NCBI RefSeq assembly: GCF_003667565.1
Contig: NZ_RCUX01000001.1
Span: forward strand, 351,621-415,620
Source of the DNA: Mycetocola tolaasinivorans
Lineage (GTDB): Bacteria > Actinomycetota > Actinomycetes > Actinomycetales > Microbacteriaceae
Direction: 5' to 3'
DNA: 64,000 bases
How positions within the stretch are numbered: the stretch's first letter is position 1; every line of letters starts with the position of its first letter. The notes below the pieces were generated by a model. The model ran no database searches, was not told the DNA's origin, and saw only the letters and a list, made by a program, of their open reading frames with translations. Shown in pieces: positions 52,895-60,599 of the stretch. Position numbers and translations under genes: made by a program.

Positions 52895-53893
52895 GTGAAG
52901 AAGCTGATGAACGATCCGCGAGCGGTCACCGAGCAGACCGTCGCGGGGTACGTGCGCGCCCACGCGGGACGACTGCGTCGGGTGGGCACGGGCTACGGCG
53001 TCGCGCGGGTCGAGCCGCTTCTTCCCGGCACGGTGGCCGTCATCGGGGGAGGTGGCAGCGGTCACGAGCCGATGCACCTCGGTTATGTGGGTGCCGGCCT
53101 GCTCGCGGGTGCCGTACCCGGTGAGATCTTTAGCGCACCCACCCCGGAGGCGATCCTCGAGGTCGTGACCGCTACCCACGCGGGGGCGGGGGTGCTGTTC
53201 GTGGTGGGCAACTACTCGGGCGATCGATTCAACTTTGAACTCGCGGCCGAACGCTGTGCCGAGCGGGGGATCCCCACCCACACGGTGGTCGTGGCCGATG
53301 ACGTGGGGCTCGGCGAGCTCATCCGCGCCGATAACCGTCGCGGGATTGCCGGCATGCTCGTCGCCGCTAAGGTGCTGGGGGCCGCCGCCGAGCGCGGAGA
53401 CGATCTCGAGAGCCTCGCCGAGATCGGTGCGCGCCTCGGCCACGGTATTGCCTCGATGGGTGTGGGGCTGCGCGCCGGCACCTCGCCGCTCGCCGACGTT
53501 GCGAGCTTCGACCTTGGCGAGGACGAGATGGAGATCGGGATCGGCATCCACGGCGAGCTCGGTCGTGACCGGCTTCCCCGGCAGCGGGCCGATGCCATCG
53601 CGGATCTCCTGGTTGGTGAAACCTTGGCGGAGCTGGCCCCACCCGCGGGTGATTCCCTCCTGGTGTTCGTCAACGGGCTGGGTGGAACACCGCCCGGGGA
53701 ACTCGCCCTCTTCTTTGATGCGGTCGCTCGTTCGCTTGAGGGCCGCGGATACGGGGTGGCCCGGGTCCTCGTGGGCACGCATGTGACCGCACTCGACATG
53801 CAGGGTGTGTCCCTGACGCTCGGACGCTTTGATTCGGAGTTACTGTCGTTGTGGGACGCCCCGGTTGACACACCGGCCCTGCGCGCCCCCTGA
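52895..53893 (+). CDS. dhaK: PTS-dependent dihydroxyacetone kinase, DhaK subunit
   Basis: Binds dihydroxyacetone covalently through a histidine and presents it for phosphorylation by DhaL-ADP. The 332-aa protein has GGGGSGHEPMH, GNYSGDRFNFELA and the hemiaminal histidine H219 in GIGIHGE. The middle segment DDVGLGELIRADNRRGIAGM is a variant of the usual DDV..RRG loop. CGGGAGA precedes GTG 52895. First gene of dhaKLM; about 98 nt separate it from dhaL. Confidence 0.92.
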   Translation: MKKLMNDPRAVTEQTVAGYVRAHAGRLRRVGTGYGVARVEPLLPGTVAVIGGGGSGHEPMHLGYVGAGLLAGAVPGEIFSAPTPEAILEVVTATHAGAGVLFVVGNYSGDRFNFELAAERCAERGIPTHTVVVADDVGLGELIRADNRRGIAGMLVAAKVLGAAAERGDDLESLAEIGARLGHGIASMGVGLRAGTSPLADVASFDLGEDEMEIGIGIHGELGRDRLPRQRADAIADLLVGETLAELAPPAGDSLLVFVNGLGGTPPGELALFFDAVARSLEGRGYGVARVLVGTHVTALDMQGVSLTLGRFDSELLSLWDAPVDTPALRAP

Positions 53894-53991
53894 GGCTCAC
53901 CCTGCCGAGATTTTGGCGGCACTTTCGAGCCTCCCCCGAATAAATTGAGAACACGGTGCGTGCAGACGTGCCGATCACCGAAGGAGTAGCG

Positions 53992-54621
53992 ATGACCCTT
54001 GACGCAAACTGGGCGGCCCGCTGGCTGATTGCCGCGGGAGATGTTTTCGAAACCGAACGCGGTGCGCTCTCCGAGCTGGATCGTCAGATCGGTGACGGTG
54101 ATCACGGCGAAAACCTCTCCCGCGGGTTCGGCGCCGTGCGCGGGCAGCTGCGCGTGGGCACCCTGCCGGGCACCCCGGCCGAGGTGCTGCGGGAGGCCGC
54201 CCTGACCCTGATCTCGACGGTGGGCGGCGCATCCGGACCGCTCTACGGCACCGCGCTGCTGCGCGCATCCGAGGTCATTGCGGACAAGGACGCCCTCGAC
54301 GCCGCGGATGTCGCCGCGCTCCTGCGTGCGGGGGCCGCGGGTATCGCGCAGCGCGGCTCGGCCGAACCCGGCGACAAGACCATGCTTGACTCCTGGCTGC
54401 CCGCAGCGGATGCCGCGGCCGTGGCCGCAGAGCGTGGGGAGGATGCCCCGGCCGTGCTCGCCGCGGCCGTGCGTGCCGCCGACGCGGGTGCGGTCGCGAC
54501 GGATGACCTGATCGCGCTGCGCGGACGCGCCGCCTACCTGGGGGAGCGCTCGCGCGGTCACCGTGATCCGGGTGCCGCTTCGAGCGCGCTCCTCATCGCC
54601 GCCGCAGCGGACAGCCTCTAA
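53992..54621 (+). CDS. dhaL: Dihydroxyacetone kinase, ADP-binding DhaL subunit
   Basis: Holds ADP as a tightly bound cofactor that is rephosphorylated by DhaM and phosphorylates DhaK-bound dihydroxyacetone. The 209-aa protein has the metal-binding aspartates in ELDRQIGDGDHGEN (D30, D35, D37), GGASGPLYGTA, GDKTMLD and the C-terminal GHRDPGAAS. ATG 53992 follows AAGGAG; an upstream GTG at 53956 lacks support. The stop overlaps dhaM by 1 nt. Confidence 0.95.
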   Translation: MTLDANWAARWLIAAGDVFETERGALSELDRQIGDGDHGENLSRGFGAVRGQLRVGTLPGTPAEVLREAALTLISTVGGASGPLYGTALLRASEVIADKDALDAADVAALLRAGAAGIAQRGSAEPGDKTMLDSWLPAADAAAVAAERGEDAPAVLAAAVRAADAGAVATDDLIALRGRAAYLGERSRGHRDPGAASSALLIAAAADSL

Positions 54622-55361
54622 TGCGGGTCGGACTCGTTGTGGTCTCGCACAGCGCCCTGATCGCCGAGGGAGTGCGCGAGCTTGCCCTGCAGATGGCACC
54701 CGACGTGACCATCCTGGCCGCGGGCGGAGATGCCGATGGAGGAATCGGTACCGACTTTGCCCGGGTCAGTGATGCACTCGTTGCTGCCGATTCCGGTGCC
54801 GGCGTGCTCGTGCTCGCGGATCTTGGGTCGGCGATCCTGACCGCCGAATCGGCGATCGAGTTTCTGGATGCCGAGCGTCGCTCACGCGTCCGGGTATCGC
54901 CCGCCCCGCTGGTGGAGGGTTCGGTGGCGGCCGCGGTTTCCGCTCAGCTGGATGCCGCACTCGAGGCGGTTGTTGCGGCGGCCCTGACCGCCGGCGATGG
55001 CAGCCCGGCCCGCCCGGACGCCGCCGCCGATGCGTTGGCCGCCGAGACGAGCACTCCCGAGGTGGCTCCGCTCGGCTATTCCCGGCGCGTCGTGATCGTG
55101 AATCGCGAGGGTCTGCACGCGCGCCCCGCGGCGGAGTTTGCGAAGCTTGCGGCTCGCTTCCCGGTGAGCGTGCAGGTAAACGGGCGGGATGGGAAGAGCC
55201 TGCTGCAGATCATGTCGCTGGGGCTTATGCCGGGCGCCGAGGCGGAGATCTCGACGCCGGATCCCGACGGCCGAGTTGCGGTGGACGCTCTGGCCGACCT
55301 GATCGAGTCGGGCTTTGAGACGAGCCCGGGTGCGAATACCGCTCCGTCCCACGACTCCTAA
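54621..55361 (+). CDS. dhaM: Phosphotransfer subunit DhaM with fused HPr domain
   Basis: Passes phosphate from the PTS to DhaL-ADP. In 246 aa, residues about 1-125 form the EIIA-mannose-like DhaM domain with active H10 (VVVSHSALIAEG). Residues about 152-240 form an HPr domain with H166 in NREGLHARPAAEF and a KSLLQIMSLGL block containing a serine at the position of HPr Ser46. No EI domain is attached (unlike E. coli DhaM), so enzyme I must come from elsewhere. Confidence 0.92.
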   Translation: MRVGLVVVSHSALIAEGVRELALQMAPDVTILAAGGDADGGIGTDFARVSDALVAADSGAGVLVLADLGSAILTAESAIEFLDAERRSRVRVSPAPLVEGSVAAAVSAQLDAALEAVVAAALTAGDGSPARPDAAADALAAETSTPEVAPLGYSRRVVIVNREGLHARPAAEFAKLAARFPVSVQVNGRDGKSLLQIMSLGLMPGAEAEISTPDPDGRVAVDALADLIESGFETSPGANTAPSHDS

Positions 55362-55496
55362 TCCCCGCGAAGCGGCCCCCGTTTCGGGGGTATCCTGCCC
55401 GCGAGCCGCCGTATACAGGCGTACCCCGGTGCAGTACTCTCAGAGCGAATCGGGTCTGTTATGTAATGGCCCGGTAACTCGATTGAAAGGCCTGTA

Positions 55497-55898
55497 ATGG
55501 GGACGAGCATCTGGGAAAACTTTTGGAACGTCATTGTTCTTCTGCTCTATGTAGTGGTGTTTGTGAGCTACCTCATGGCGCTGTTTGCGGTGATCGGAGA
55601 CCTCTTCCGTGACCACAAGCTCGCCGGTGGCTGGAAGGCGCTGTGGATCGTCGGTCTGGTCTTCATTCCGCTCCTGACGCTGGTGATCTACCTGATCGCA
55701 CGCGGTAGCGGAATGGGCAAGCGTGCCGCCGAGGCTCAGCGTTCGGCTCAGAACGCCGCCGACGCGTACATCCGCGAGGCAGCCGGTAAGGCTACGCCGA
55801 GCGACGAGATCGCGACCGCAAAGGCTCTGCTTGACTCGGGCGCCATCTCCGCCGACGAGTACGCGACCCTGAAGGCAAACGCGCTCGCTCGCGTCTAG
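55497..55898 (+). CDS. PLDc_N/SHOCT-domain membrane protein
   Basis: Small membrane protein of unknown function, 133 aa. Two transmembrane helices (about 9-33 and 48-68) form a PLDc_N-type module with the connecting motif DLFRDHKLAGGWKALW. The C-terminal SHOCT domain reads SDEIATAKALLDSGAISADEYATLKANAL (about residues 101-130, family pattern of Leu-spaced helices). GAAAGG lies 6 nt before ATG 55497. A TATCCT hexamer at 55391-55396, after a CCCCCG/CGGGGG hairpin, may belong to its promoter region. It ends before a very strong hairpin. Confidence 0.85.
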   Translation: MGTSIWENFWNVIVLLLYVVVFVSYLMALFAVIGDLFRDHKLAGGWKALWIVGLVFIPLLTLVIYLIARGSGMGKRAAEAQRSAQNAADAYIREAAGKATPSDEIATAKALLDSGAISADEYATLKANALARV

Positions 55899-55912
55899 CC
55901 TGCCGACTAGCT

Positions 55913-55952
55913 GGCCCCGCCCCACGCGTCTGATGACGCGTGGGGCGGGGCC
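55913..55952 (+). terminator. 18-bp perfect hairpin after the SHOCT gene
   Basis: The stem spans 55913-55930 and 55935-55952 (core GCCCCACGCGTC) with a TGAT loop and no mismatches. No T tract follows, as is often seen in high-G+C Actinobacteria. The next 184 bases hold no gene I can support. Confidence 0.8.
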
Positions 55953-56136
55953 ACCGTCGTTGCGGGGGCGTCGAATCGACCGGTCAACACCACGTCGGGG
56001 CGGCGAGCCGGTGACGCCCTGGCGTGTCGAAGTACGCTCTGGGCGCACGTCGGGCCGAGGAAAATGAGCCCCAGCCCGCGGGGCTAGGGCCGGGGTCAAG
56101 GAGCGGGCCGGGGGTAATCCGACGCCTCGTGAGCGC

Positions 56137-56184
56137 AAAACACCCCCGATTTCTCGCGGAAACCGCGGTCTATCGGGGGTGTTT
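56137..56184 (-). terminator. Terminator of the tRNA-Leu gene
   Basis: Read on minus, AAACACCCCCGAT (56172-56184 complement) pairs with ATCGGGGGTGTTT (56138-56150 complement) around an inner CCGCGG hairpin. It is followed by a T run. Confidence 0.85.
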
Positions 56185-56187
56185 GTG

Positions 56188-56273
56188 TGGTGCCGGTGGT
56201 GGGACTCGAACCCACACGTCCTTTCGAACAAAGCATTTTGAGTGCTCCGCGTCTGCCATTCCGCCACACCGGC
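56188..56273 (-). tRNA. tRNA-Leu (anticodon CAA)
   Basis: The minus strand folds as a class II tRNA of 86 nt including an encoded CCA. Acceptor stem GCCGGTG pairs with CACCGGC. The D arm contains GGCGGAATGGCAGACGC. The anticodon stem GAGCA/TGCTT frames loop CTCAAAA, giving anticodon CAA for UUG codons. A variable arm and the T loop GGTTCGAGTCC follow. No integrase or att duplication is seen beside it. Confidence 0.95.
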
Positions 56274-56299
56274 TAACGTCGATATCTGAAACTGTACCG

Positions 56300-56305
56300 T
56301 ACAAT
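56300..56305 (+). promoter_or_regulatory. Candidate -10 box for the ANTAR regulator
   Basis: TACAAT, a good -10 match, ends 6 nt before GTG 56312. A leaderless transcript is likely. It lies in the 38-nt divergent gap to the tRNA gene. Confidence 0.6.
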
Positions 56306-56311
56306 TGAACC

Positions 56312-56920
56312 GTGACTGAGCAAGAAGCAACCACTACCCCCGCCCCGCGACGCGTCGTTGTCGCCGAGGACGAATCCCTCATCCGCATGGACATCGTGGA
56401 GATCCTCCGCGACAACGGATTCGAGGTTGTAGGCGAAGCCGGTGACGGTGAGACCGCGGTCGCACTCGCAACCGAGCTGCGTCCCGACCTCGTCGTGATG
56501 GACGTCAAAATGCCTCAGCTGGATGGCATCTCGGCCGCCGAGCGCCTCCACAAGAACAACATCGCCCCGGTGGTGCTCCTCACGGCCTTCAGCCAGAAGG
56601 AGCTCGTCGAGCGTGCGAGCGAGGCCGGCGCGCTGGCCTACGTGGTGAAGCCCTTCACCCCGAACGACCTGCTGCCCGCGATCGAGATCGCCCTCAGTCG
56701 CCACCAGCAGATCCTCACCCTCGAGGCCGAGGTTGCCGACATGGTCGAGCGCTTCGAAACCCGCAAGCTGGTTGACCGCGCCAAGGGTCTGCTCAACGAG
56801 AAGATGGGCCTCACCGAGCCCGAGGCGTTCCGCTGGATCCAGAAGGCATCGATGGACCGCCGCCTGACCATGCACGACGTGGCCCAGGCCATCATCGAGC
56901 AGCTCAGCGCCAAGAGCTAG
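56312..56920 (+). CDS. pdtaR: ANTAR-domain response regulator (PdtaR-like)
   Basis: Two-component response regulator that acts by RNA-binding antitermination rather than DNA binding. The 202-aa protein has a receiver domain with D20/E21, phospho-acceptor D64 (VVMDVKMP), T and K106-like VKPF. A coiled-coil linker and a C-terminal ANTAR domain from about residue 135 (RKLVDRAKGLLNEKMGLTE, AFRWIQKASM) follow. It matches M. tuberculosis Rv1626/PdtaR in domain order and location near polA. The histidine kinase partner is not in the window. Confidence 0.93.
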   Translation: MTEQEATTTPAPRRVVVAEDESLIRMDIVEILRDNGFEVVGEAGDGETAVALATELRPDLVVMDVKMPQLDGISAAERLHKNNIAPVVLLTAFSQKELVERASEAGALAYVVKPFTPNDLLPAIEIALSRHQQILTLEAEVADMVERFETRKLVDRAKGLLNEKMGLTEPEAFRWIQKASMDRRLTMHDVAQAIIEQLSAKS

Positions 56921-56931
56921 CACACGCGTCT

Positions 56932-56973
56932 AAAAACCGCGGGCCCTCTCTACCGAGAGGGCCCGCGGTTTTT
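56932..56973. terminator. Bidirectional terminator between pdtaR and the thioesterase gene
   Basis: A long perfect stem (AAAACCGCGGGCCCTCTC with its complement) closes a TACC loop, flanked by A5 and T5. Confidence 0.95.
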
Positions 56974-56977
56974 CTGT

Positions 56978-57409
56978 TTAGCGGGTCGGGGCATCCTTGA
57001 TCAGGTTGGTGATCCGAATGGTCGAGCAGCGTCGCCCGCGCTCGTCGGTGACCACGATCTCGTGCACGGTGAGGGTGCGGCCCAGGTGGATCGGCGTGCA
57101 GATGCCGGTCACGATGCCCCGGGTGGCCGAGCCGGTGTGGGTGGCGTTGATGTCCACACCCACGGCCACGCGGTCGGCACCCGCATAGAGGTTGGCGGCC
57201 ATCGATCCGAGCGACTCGCCCAGCACAACGTAGGCGCCGCCGTGCAGCAGTCCCACGGGCTGGGTGTTGCCCTCTACCGGCATGGTCGCCACGGAGCGCT
57301 CGACCGAGAACTCGGTGAACTCGATGCCCATCTTTTCGGCCAGCGCACCGGTGCCGCGCTCGATGAGGTAGCGGAGGCCGGGATCGTCGGTGGGGGCAGT
57401 TTCGGTCAT
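56978..57409 (-). CDS. PaaI-type hotdog-fold thioesterase
   Basis: Probably hydrolyses an aromatic or short acyl-CoA. The 143-aa protein shows the hotdog pattern with LLHGGAYVVLGESLGS holding the HGG turn and the catalytic-type glutamate, then VGVDINATHTGSATRG. Small CoA thioesterases of this type commonly lie between the ANTAR regulator and polA in Actinobacteria. The substrate is not determinable from sequence. Confidence 0.85.
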   Translation of the reverse strand: MTETAPTDDPGLRYLIERGTGALAEKMGIEFTEFSVERSVATMPVEGNTQPVGLLHGGAYVVLGESLGSMAANLYAGADRVAVGVDINATHTGSATRGIVTGICTPIHLGRTLTVHEIVVTDERGRRCSTIRITNLIKDAPTR

Positions 57410-57444
57410 GTCGCGCCTTTCACAAACGGGGATGGATGTTCAGT

Positions 57445-57600
57445 CTAGGAGAGCAGACCGAGGGCGGCCAGTGTGCCGAGGAGGCTGCTCGCGACGAGGG
57501 CGAAGGCGACGATGCCGGCGATCCAGGCTCGTCGACGCTTGGTGCGTGCGCGCTGAGCGAGTTCGGTGGGGGTGTAGTCGTCGACGTTCCAGTTTGACAC
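57445..57600 (-). CDS. 51-aa single-pass membrane protein
   Basis: Small protein starting MSNWNVDDYTPTELAQRART, with a basic KRRR stretch and one transmembrane helix at about 28-48. GTG 57600 follows AAAAGAG. It lies 35 nt upstream of the thioesterase gene on the same strand and is divergent from polA. The codon pattern is like its neighbours and the positive-inside rule fits a cytosolic N-terminus. Function unknown. Confidence 0.55.
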   Translation of the reverse strand: MSNWNVDDYTPTELAQRARTKRRRAWIAGIVAFALVASSLLGTLAALGLLS

Positions 57601-57736
57601 CGGTGCTCTTTTCGTTCGGGGACAGTGTGTGCACCCGATACTCCCATACGGTCGGGTGGTGCGCACGTCTTGTGGCCGGTGTGGCCCGCGTCGGCAAAAA
57701 TCCGCGCGCCAGTGTCCCCGTGACGGTGGTGCCTTG

Positions 57737-57742
57737 TAGGCT
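57737..57742 (+). promoter_or_regulatory. Candidate -10 box for polA
   Basis: TAGGCT ends 6 nt before GTG 57749, without a ribosome site, matching the leaderless pattern seen at other genes here. Confidence 0.5.
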
Positions 57743-57748
57743 GGGGCC

Positions 57749-60406
57749 GTGTCGGAAAACAAGAAGCCTACCCTCCTGATCATCGACGGCCACTCGCTGG
57801 CCTTCCGGGCCTTTTACGCGCTCCCGGTAGACAGCTTTAAGACCCGTGACGGGCAGCACACGAACGCCATTCACGGCTTCATCTCGATGCTGCTCAACCT
57901 CCTGAAGAACGAGCAGCCCACCCACGTTGCCGTGGCGTTTGACATCTCGCGATTCTCGTTCCGCACCCGGGAGTACCCCGAGTACAAGGGCACCCGTGGC
58001 GAGACCCCGAGCGAGTTCATCGGGCAGATCCCGCTGCTGCAGGAAACCCTGGCCGCGATGAACATCACCACCATCACCAAGGAAGACTACGAGGCCGACG
58101 ACATCCTCGCGACCCTCTCGGTGCGCGGCACCGAGGCCGGCTATCGCGTGCTCGTTGTCTCCGGTGACCGCGATGCCATCCAGCTGGTCAACGATAACGT
58201 GACCCTGCTGTACCCCTCGCGCCAGGGCGTCTCCGACCTCACCCGGTATGACCCGGCCAAGGTGCACGAGCGCTACGGTATCCGCCCCGAGCAGTACCCG
58301 GACGTGGCCGCACTCGTGGGCGAGACCTCCGACAACCTGATCGGTGTGCCCAAGGTTGGTGAAAAGACCGCGGTGAAGTGGCTCGGACTCTACGGCAGCC
58401 TGCAGGGCATTCTGGACAATGCGGACAACATCACCGGCAAGGTCGGCGAGAGCTTCCGTGAGCATAAGGAAAACGCCGTTCGTAACCGTCGCCTCAACCA
58501 CCTGGTGCGCGATGTGGAGCTTCCGGTCACCGTGCAGGATCTTGAGCGCAAGCCGATCGACGCCGATGCCGTGCGCGACATGTTCGCCCGCCTGGAGTTC
58601 CGCACCCTACTCGACCGCGTCTTCAAGCTCGAGGGAGTCACCGCCGATGCCCCGGCTGAGCCCGCGGCCCCCGCGGCGGTGGCCCCGGCCGTGCAGGAAC
58701 TCCTCGATGAGGAGCTCGGCGCCTGGCTGACCCGCAACTCCGCATCCCACCCCGGTGGTCTCGCGCTGCACGTGGACATCGTCGATGGCCTGCCGGCCGC
58801 GATCGGTATCGCCACCGAGGGTGAGTCCACGGTGCTCGCCTGGCACGCCGGCAGCGCCGACTACGCGCCGTTTGAGGCGTGGCTTGCGGGCCCCACCCCG
58901 AAGATCCTGAACGATGCGAAGCCCGTTATTAAGGCATTCACGCACGCGGGGCTCGCGTTCGAGGGCCTGCGCACCGACACCCTGGTGGCCGGCTGGCTGC
59001 TGCGTCCGGCCAGCCCGGACAAAACCCTCGGCGATCTCGTCACCCGCTACCTCGACGAGCACATGCCGGTGGATGACCCCAACCAGCTCGTTCCCGAAGA
59101 CAACGCCGACAACCCGGCGCTCAAGGCCTGGTATGTGGCGCGCGTTGCCGCCGCGCAGATCCTCGCACTCGATGAGGGTTCGGCGCGCGTGCTGCACGAT
59201 ATTGAGATCCCCTCGACCCCGATCCTCGCCCGCATGGAAGAATTCGGTGTTGCGGTTGATCACGAGCTCCTGGCCGGGCTCTCCGAAACCCTCGGTGTGA
59301 CCGCCGCGGATCTCGCGGCCCGCGCCTACGCGGAGATCGGTCGCGAGGTCAACCTCGGTTCACCCAAGCAGCTGCAGGAGGTGCTCTTCGACCAGCTCAA
59401 CATGCCGAAGACCCGCGCCAACAAGACCGGCTACTCCACCGATGCCGACTCCCTGGCCGACCTCCAGGCGAAGGCACCGCACCCGTTCCTCGGGCTGCTG
59501 CTCGAGCACCGGGACGCCACCAAGCTGCGCCAGATCGTCGAGACGCTCGACAAGGCGATCGATGACACCGGCCGCATCCACACCTCGTATATCCAGACCG
59601 GCACCAGCACCGGCCGACTCTCCTCGGCAGACCCCAACCTGCAGAACATTCCGGTGCGCTCCGAGGTGGGGCACCAGATCCGCTCGGCCTTCACCGTGGG
59701 TGAGGGCTTCGAGACCCTGCTCACGGCCGACTACTCGCAGATTGAAATGCGGATCATGGCGCACCTCTCCGGGGACGCCGGCCTGATCGAGGCGTTCCGC
59801 AGCGGGGAAGACCTGCACCGCTTCGTGGGTGCCCGCATCTTCGGCGTGGAGCCCGCGGATGTCACCCCGCTCATGCGTACCAAGGTCAAGGCCATGTCCT
59901 ACGGTCTGGCGTACGGACTGAGCGCGTTTGGTCTGTCCAAGCAGCTGCGCATCGACACCGCCGAGGCCAAGCAGCTCATGGGAGACTACTTCGCCCGCTT
60001 CGGTGCGGTACGCGACTACCTGCGCGACGTCGTGGAACAGGCCAAGATCGACGGCTACACCACCACCATTTTTGGTCGCCGGCGCCTCTTCCCGGATCTC
60101 GCGAGCGCCAACCGCGTGCTGCGCGACAACGCGGCCCGCGCCGCACTGAACGCCCCGATTCAGGGCAGCGCCGCGGACATCATGAAGATCGCGATGATCA
60201 ACATCGACGCGGACATGCGCGCGCAGGACCTCCAGAGCCGCATGCTCCTCCAGGTGCATGACGAACTGATCTTCGAGGTCGCCACCGGCGAGTCCGAGGT
60301 GCTGGAAACCATCGTGCGCGAGCGCATGGCCACCGCCGCCGACCTCAGCGTGCCGCTCGAGGTACAGGTCGGTCACGGACAGAACTGGGACGTCGCCGCG
60401 CACTAG
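57749..60406 (+). CDS. polA: DNA polymerase I
   Basis: Removes RNA primers and fills gaps in replication and repair. The 885-aa protein has an N-terminal 5'-3' exonuclease/flap domain (LLIIDGHSLAFRAFYALP, YKGTRGETPSEF, VSGDRDAIQLV), a central 3'-5' exonuclease-like domain and the polymerase domain. Motif A is DYSQIEMRIMAHLSGD, motif B is RTKVKAMSYGLAYG, and motif C is QVHDELIFEV. The proofreading aspartate/glutamate motif is replaced by ALHVDIVDG, so 3'-5' activity is probably absent, as in other actinobacterial PolA. Confidence 0.97.
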   Translation: MSENKKPTLLIIDGHSLAFRAFYALPVDSFKTRDGQHTNAIHGFISMLLNLLKNEQPTHVAVAFDISRFSFRTREYPEYKGTRGETPSEFIGQIPLLQETLAAMNITTITKEDYEADDILATLSVRGTEAGYRVLVVSGDRDAIQLVNDNVTLLYPSRQGVSDLTRYDPAKVHERYGIRPEQYPDVAALVGETSDNLIGVPKVGEKTAVKWLGLYGSLQGILDNADNITGKVGESFREHKENAVRNRRLNHLVRDVELPVTVQDLERKPIDADAVRDMFARLEFRTLLDRVFKLEGVTADAPAEPAAPAAVAPAVQELLDEELGAWLTRNSASHPGGLALHVDIVDGLPAAIGIATEGESTVLAWHAGSADYAPFEAWLAGPTPKILNDAKPVIKAFTHAGLAFEGLRTDTLVAGWLLRPASPDKTLGDLVTRYLDEHMPVDDPNQLVPEDNADNPALKAWYVARVAAAQILALDEGSARVLHDIEIPSTPILARMEEFGVAVDHELLAGLSETLGVTAADLAARAYAEIGREVNLGSPKQLQEVLFDQLNMPKTRANKTGYSTDADSLADLQAKAPHPFLGLLLEHRDATKLRQIVETLDKAIDDTGRIHTSYIQTGTSTGRLSSADPNLQNIPVRSEVGHQIRSAFTVGEGFETLLTADYSQIEMRIMAHLSGDAGLIEAFRSGEDLHRFVGARIFGVEPADVTPLMRTKVKAMSYGLAYGLSAFGLSKQLRIDTAEAKQLMGDYFARFGAVRDYLRDVVEQAKIDGYTTTIFGRRRLFPDLASANRVLRDNAARAALNAPIQGSAADIMKIAMINIDADMRAQDLQSRMLLQVHDELIFEVATGESEVLETIVRERMATAADLSVPLEVQVGHGQNWDVAAH

Positions 60407-60414
60407 CGTCGCGG

Positions 60415-60516
60415 CTACGGCGCCTCGATTTCGTCGTCCTCGCTCGCGCCCGCGGGACCGTCAACACGACGGGTTCGCGGGCGCCAGTGTGTTTCCGGCG
60501 CTGCGTGTGCGTCCAT
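60415..60516 (-). CDS. Possible 33-aa small protein convergent with polA
   Basis: ATG 60516 to TAG at 60415 encodes MDAHAAPETHWRPRTRRVDG and ends with an acidic ASEDDEIEAP. GAGAG lies about 6 nt before the ATG. It has a basic then acidic composition and no membrane segment. It is too short to be sure that it is real. Confidence 0.25.
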   Translation of the reverse strand: MDAHAAPETHWRPRTRRVDGPAGASEDDEIEAP

Positions 60517-60565
60517 TACGCTCTCAGCGCTAGCCGCACCCGGGCGTCGGCCCCGCGCGGTTCTG

Positions 60566-60593
60566 TTGCCGGGGGCGGGCAGCGGGATACGCT
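60566..60593 (+). promoter_or_regulatory. Promoter of the DUF885 gene
   Basis: TTGCCG (60566-60571) and TACGCT (60588-60593) are separated by 16 nt. The -10 ends 6 nt before ATG 60600, giving a leaderless mRNA. Confidence 0.5.
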
Positions 60594-60599
60594 GGGGGC

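Noticed and set aside
56188..56273. tRNA-Leu as an integration site
   Set aside because: No integrase, direct repeat of the tRNA 3' end, or foreign-looking DNA lies beside it.
56024..56308. 94-codon plus-strand frame
   Set aside because: Runs through the tRNA-Leu gene and its terminator on the other strand.
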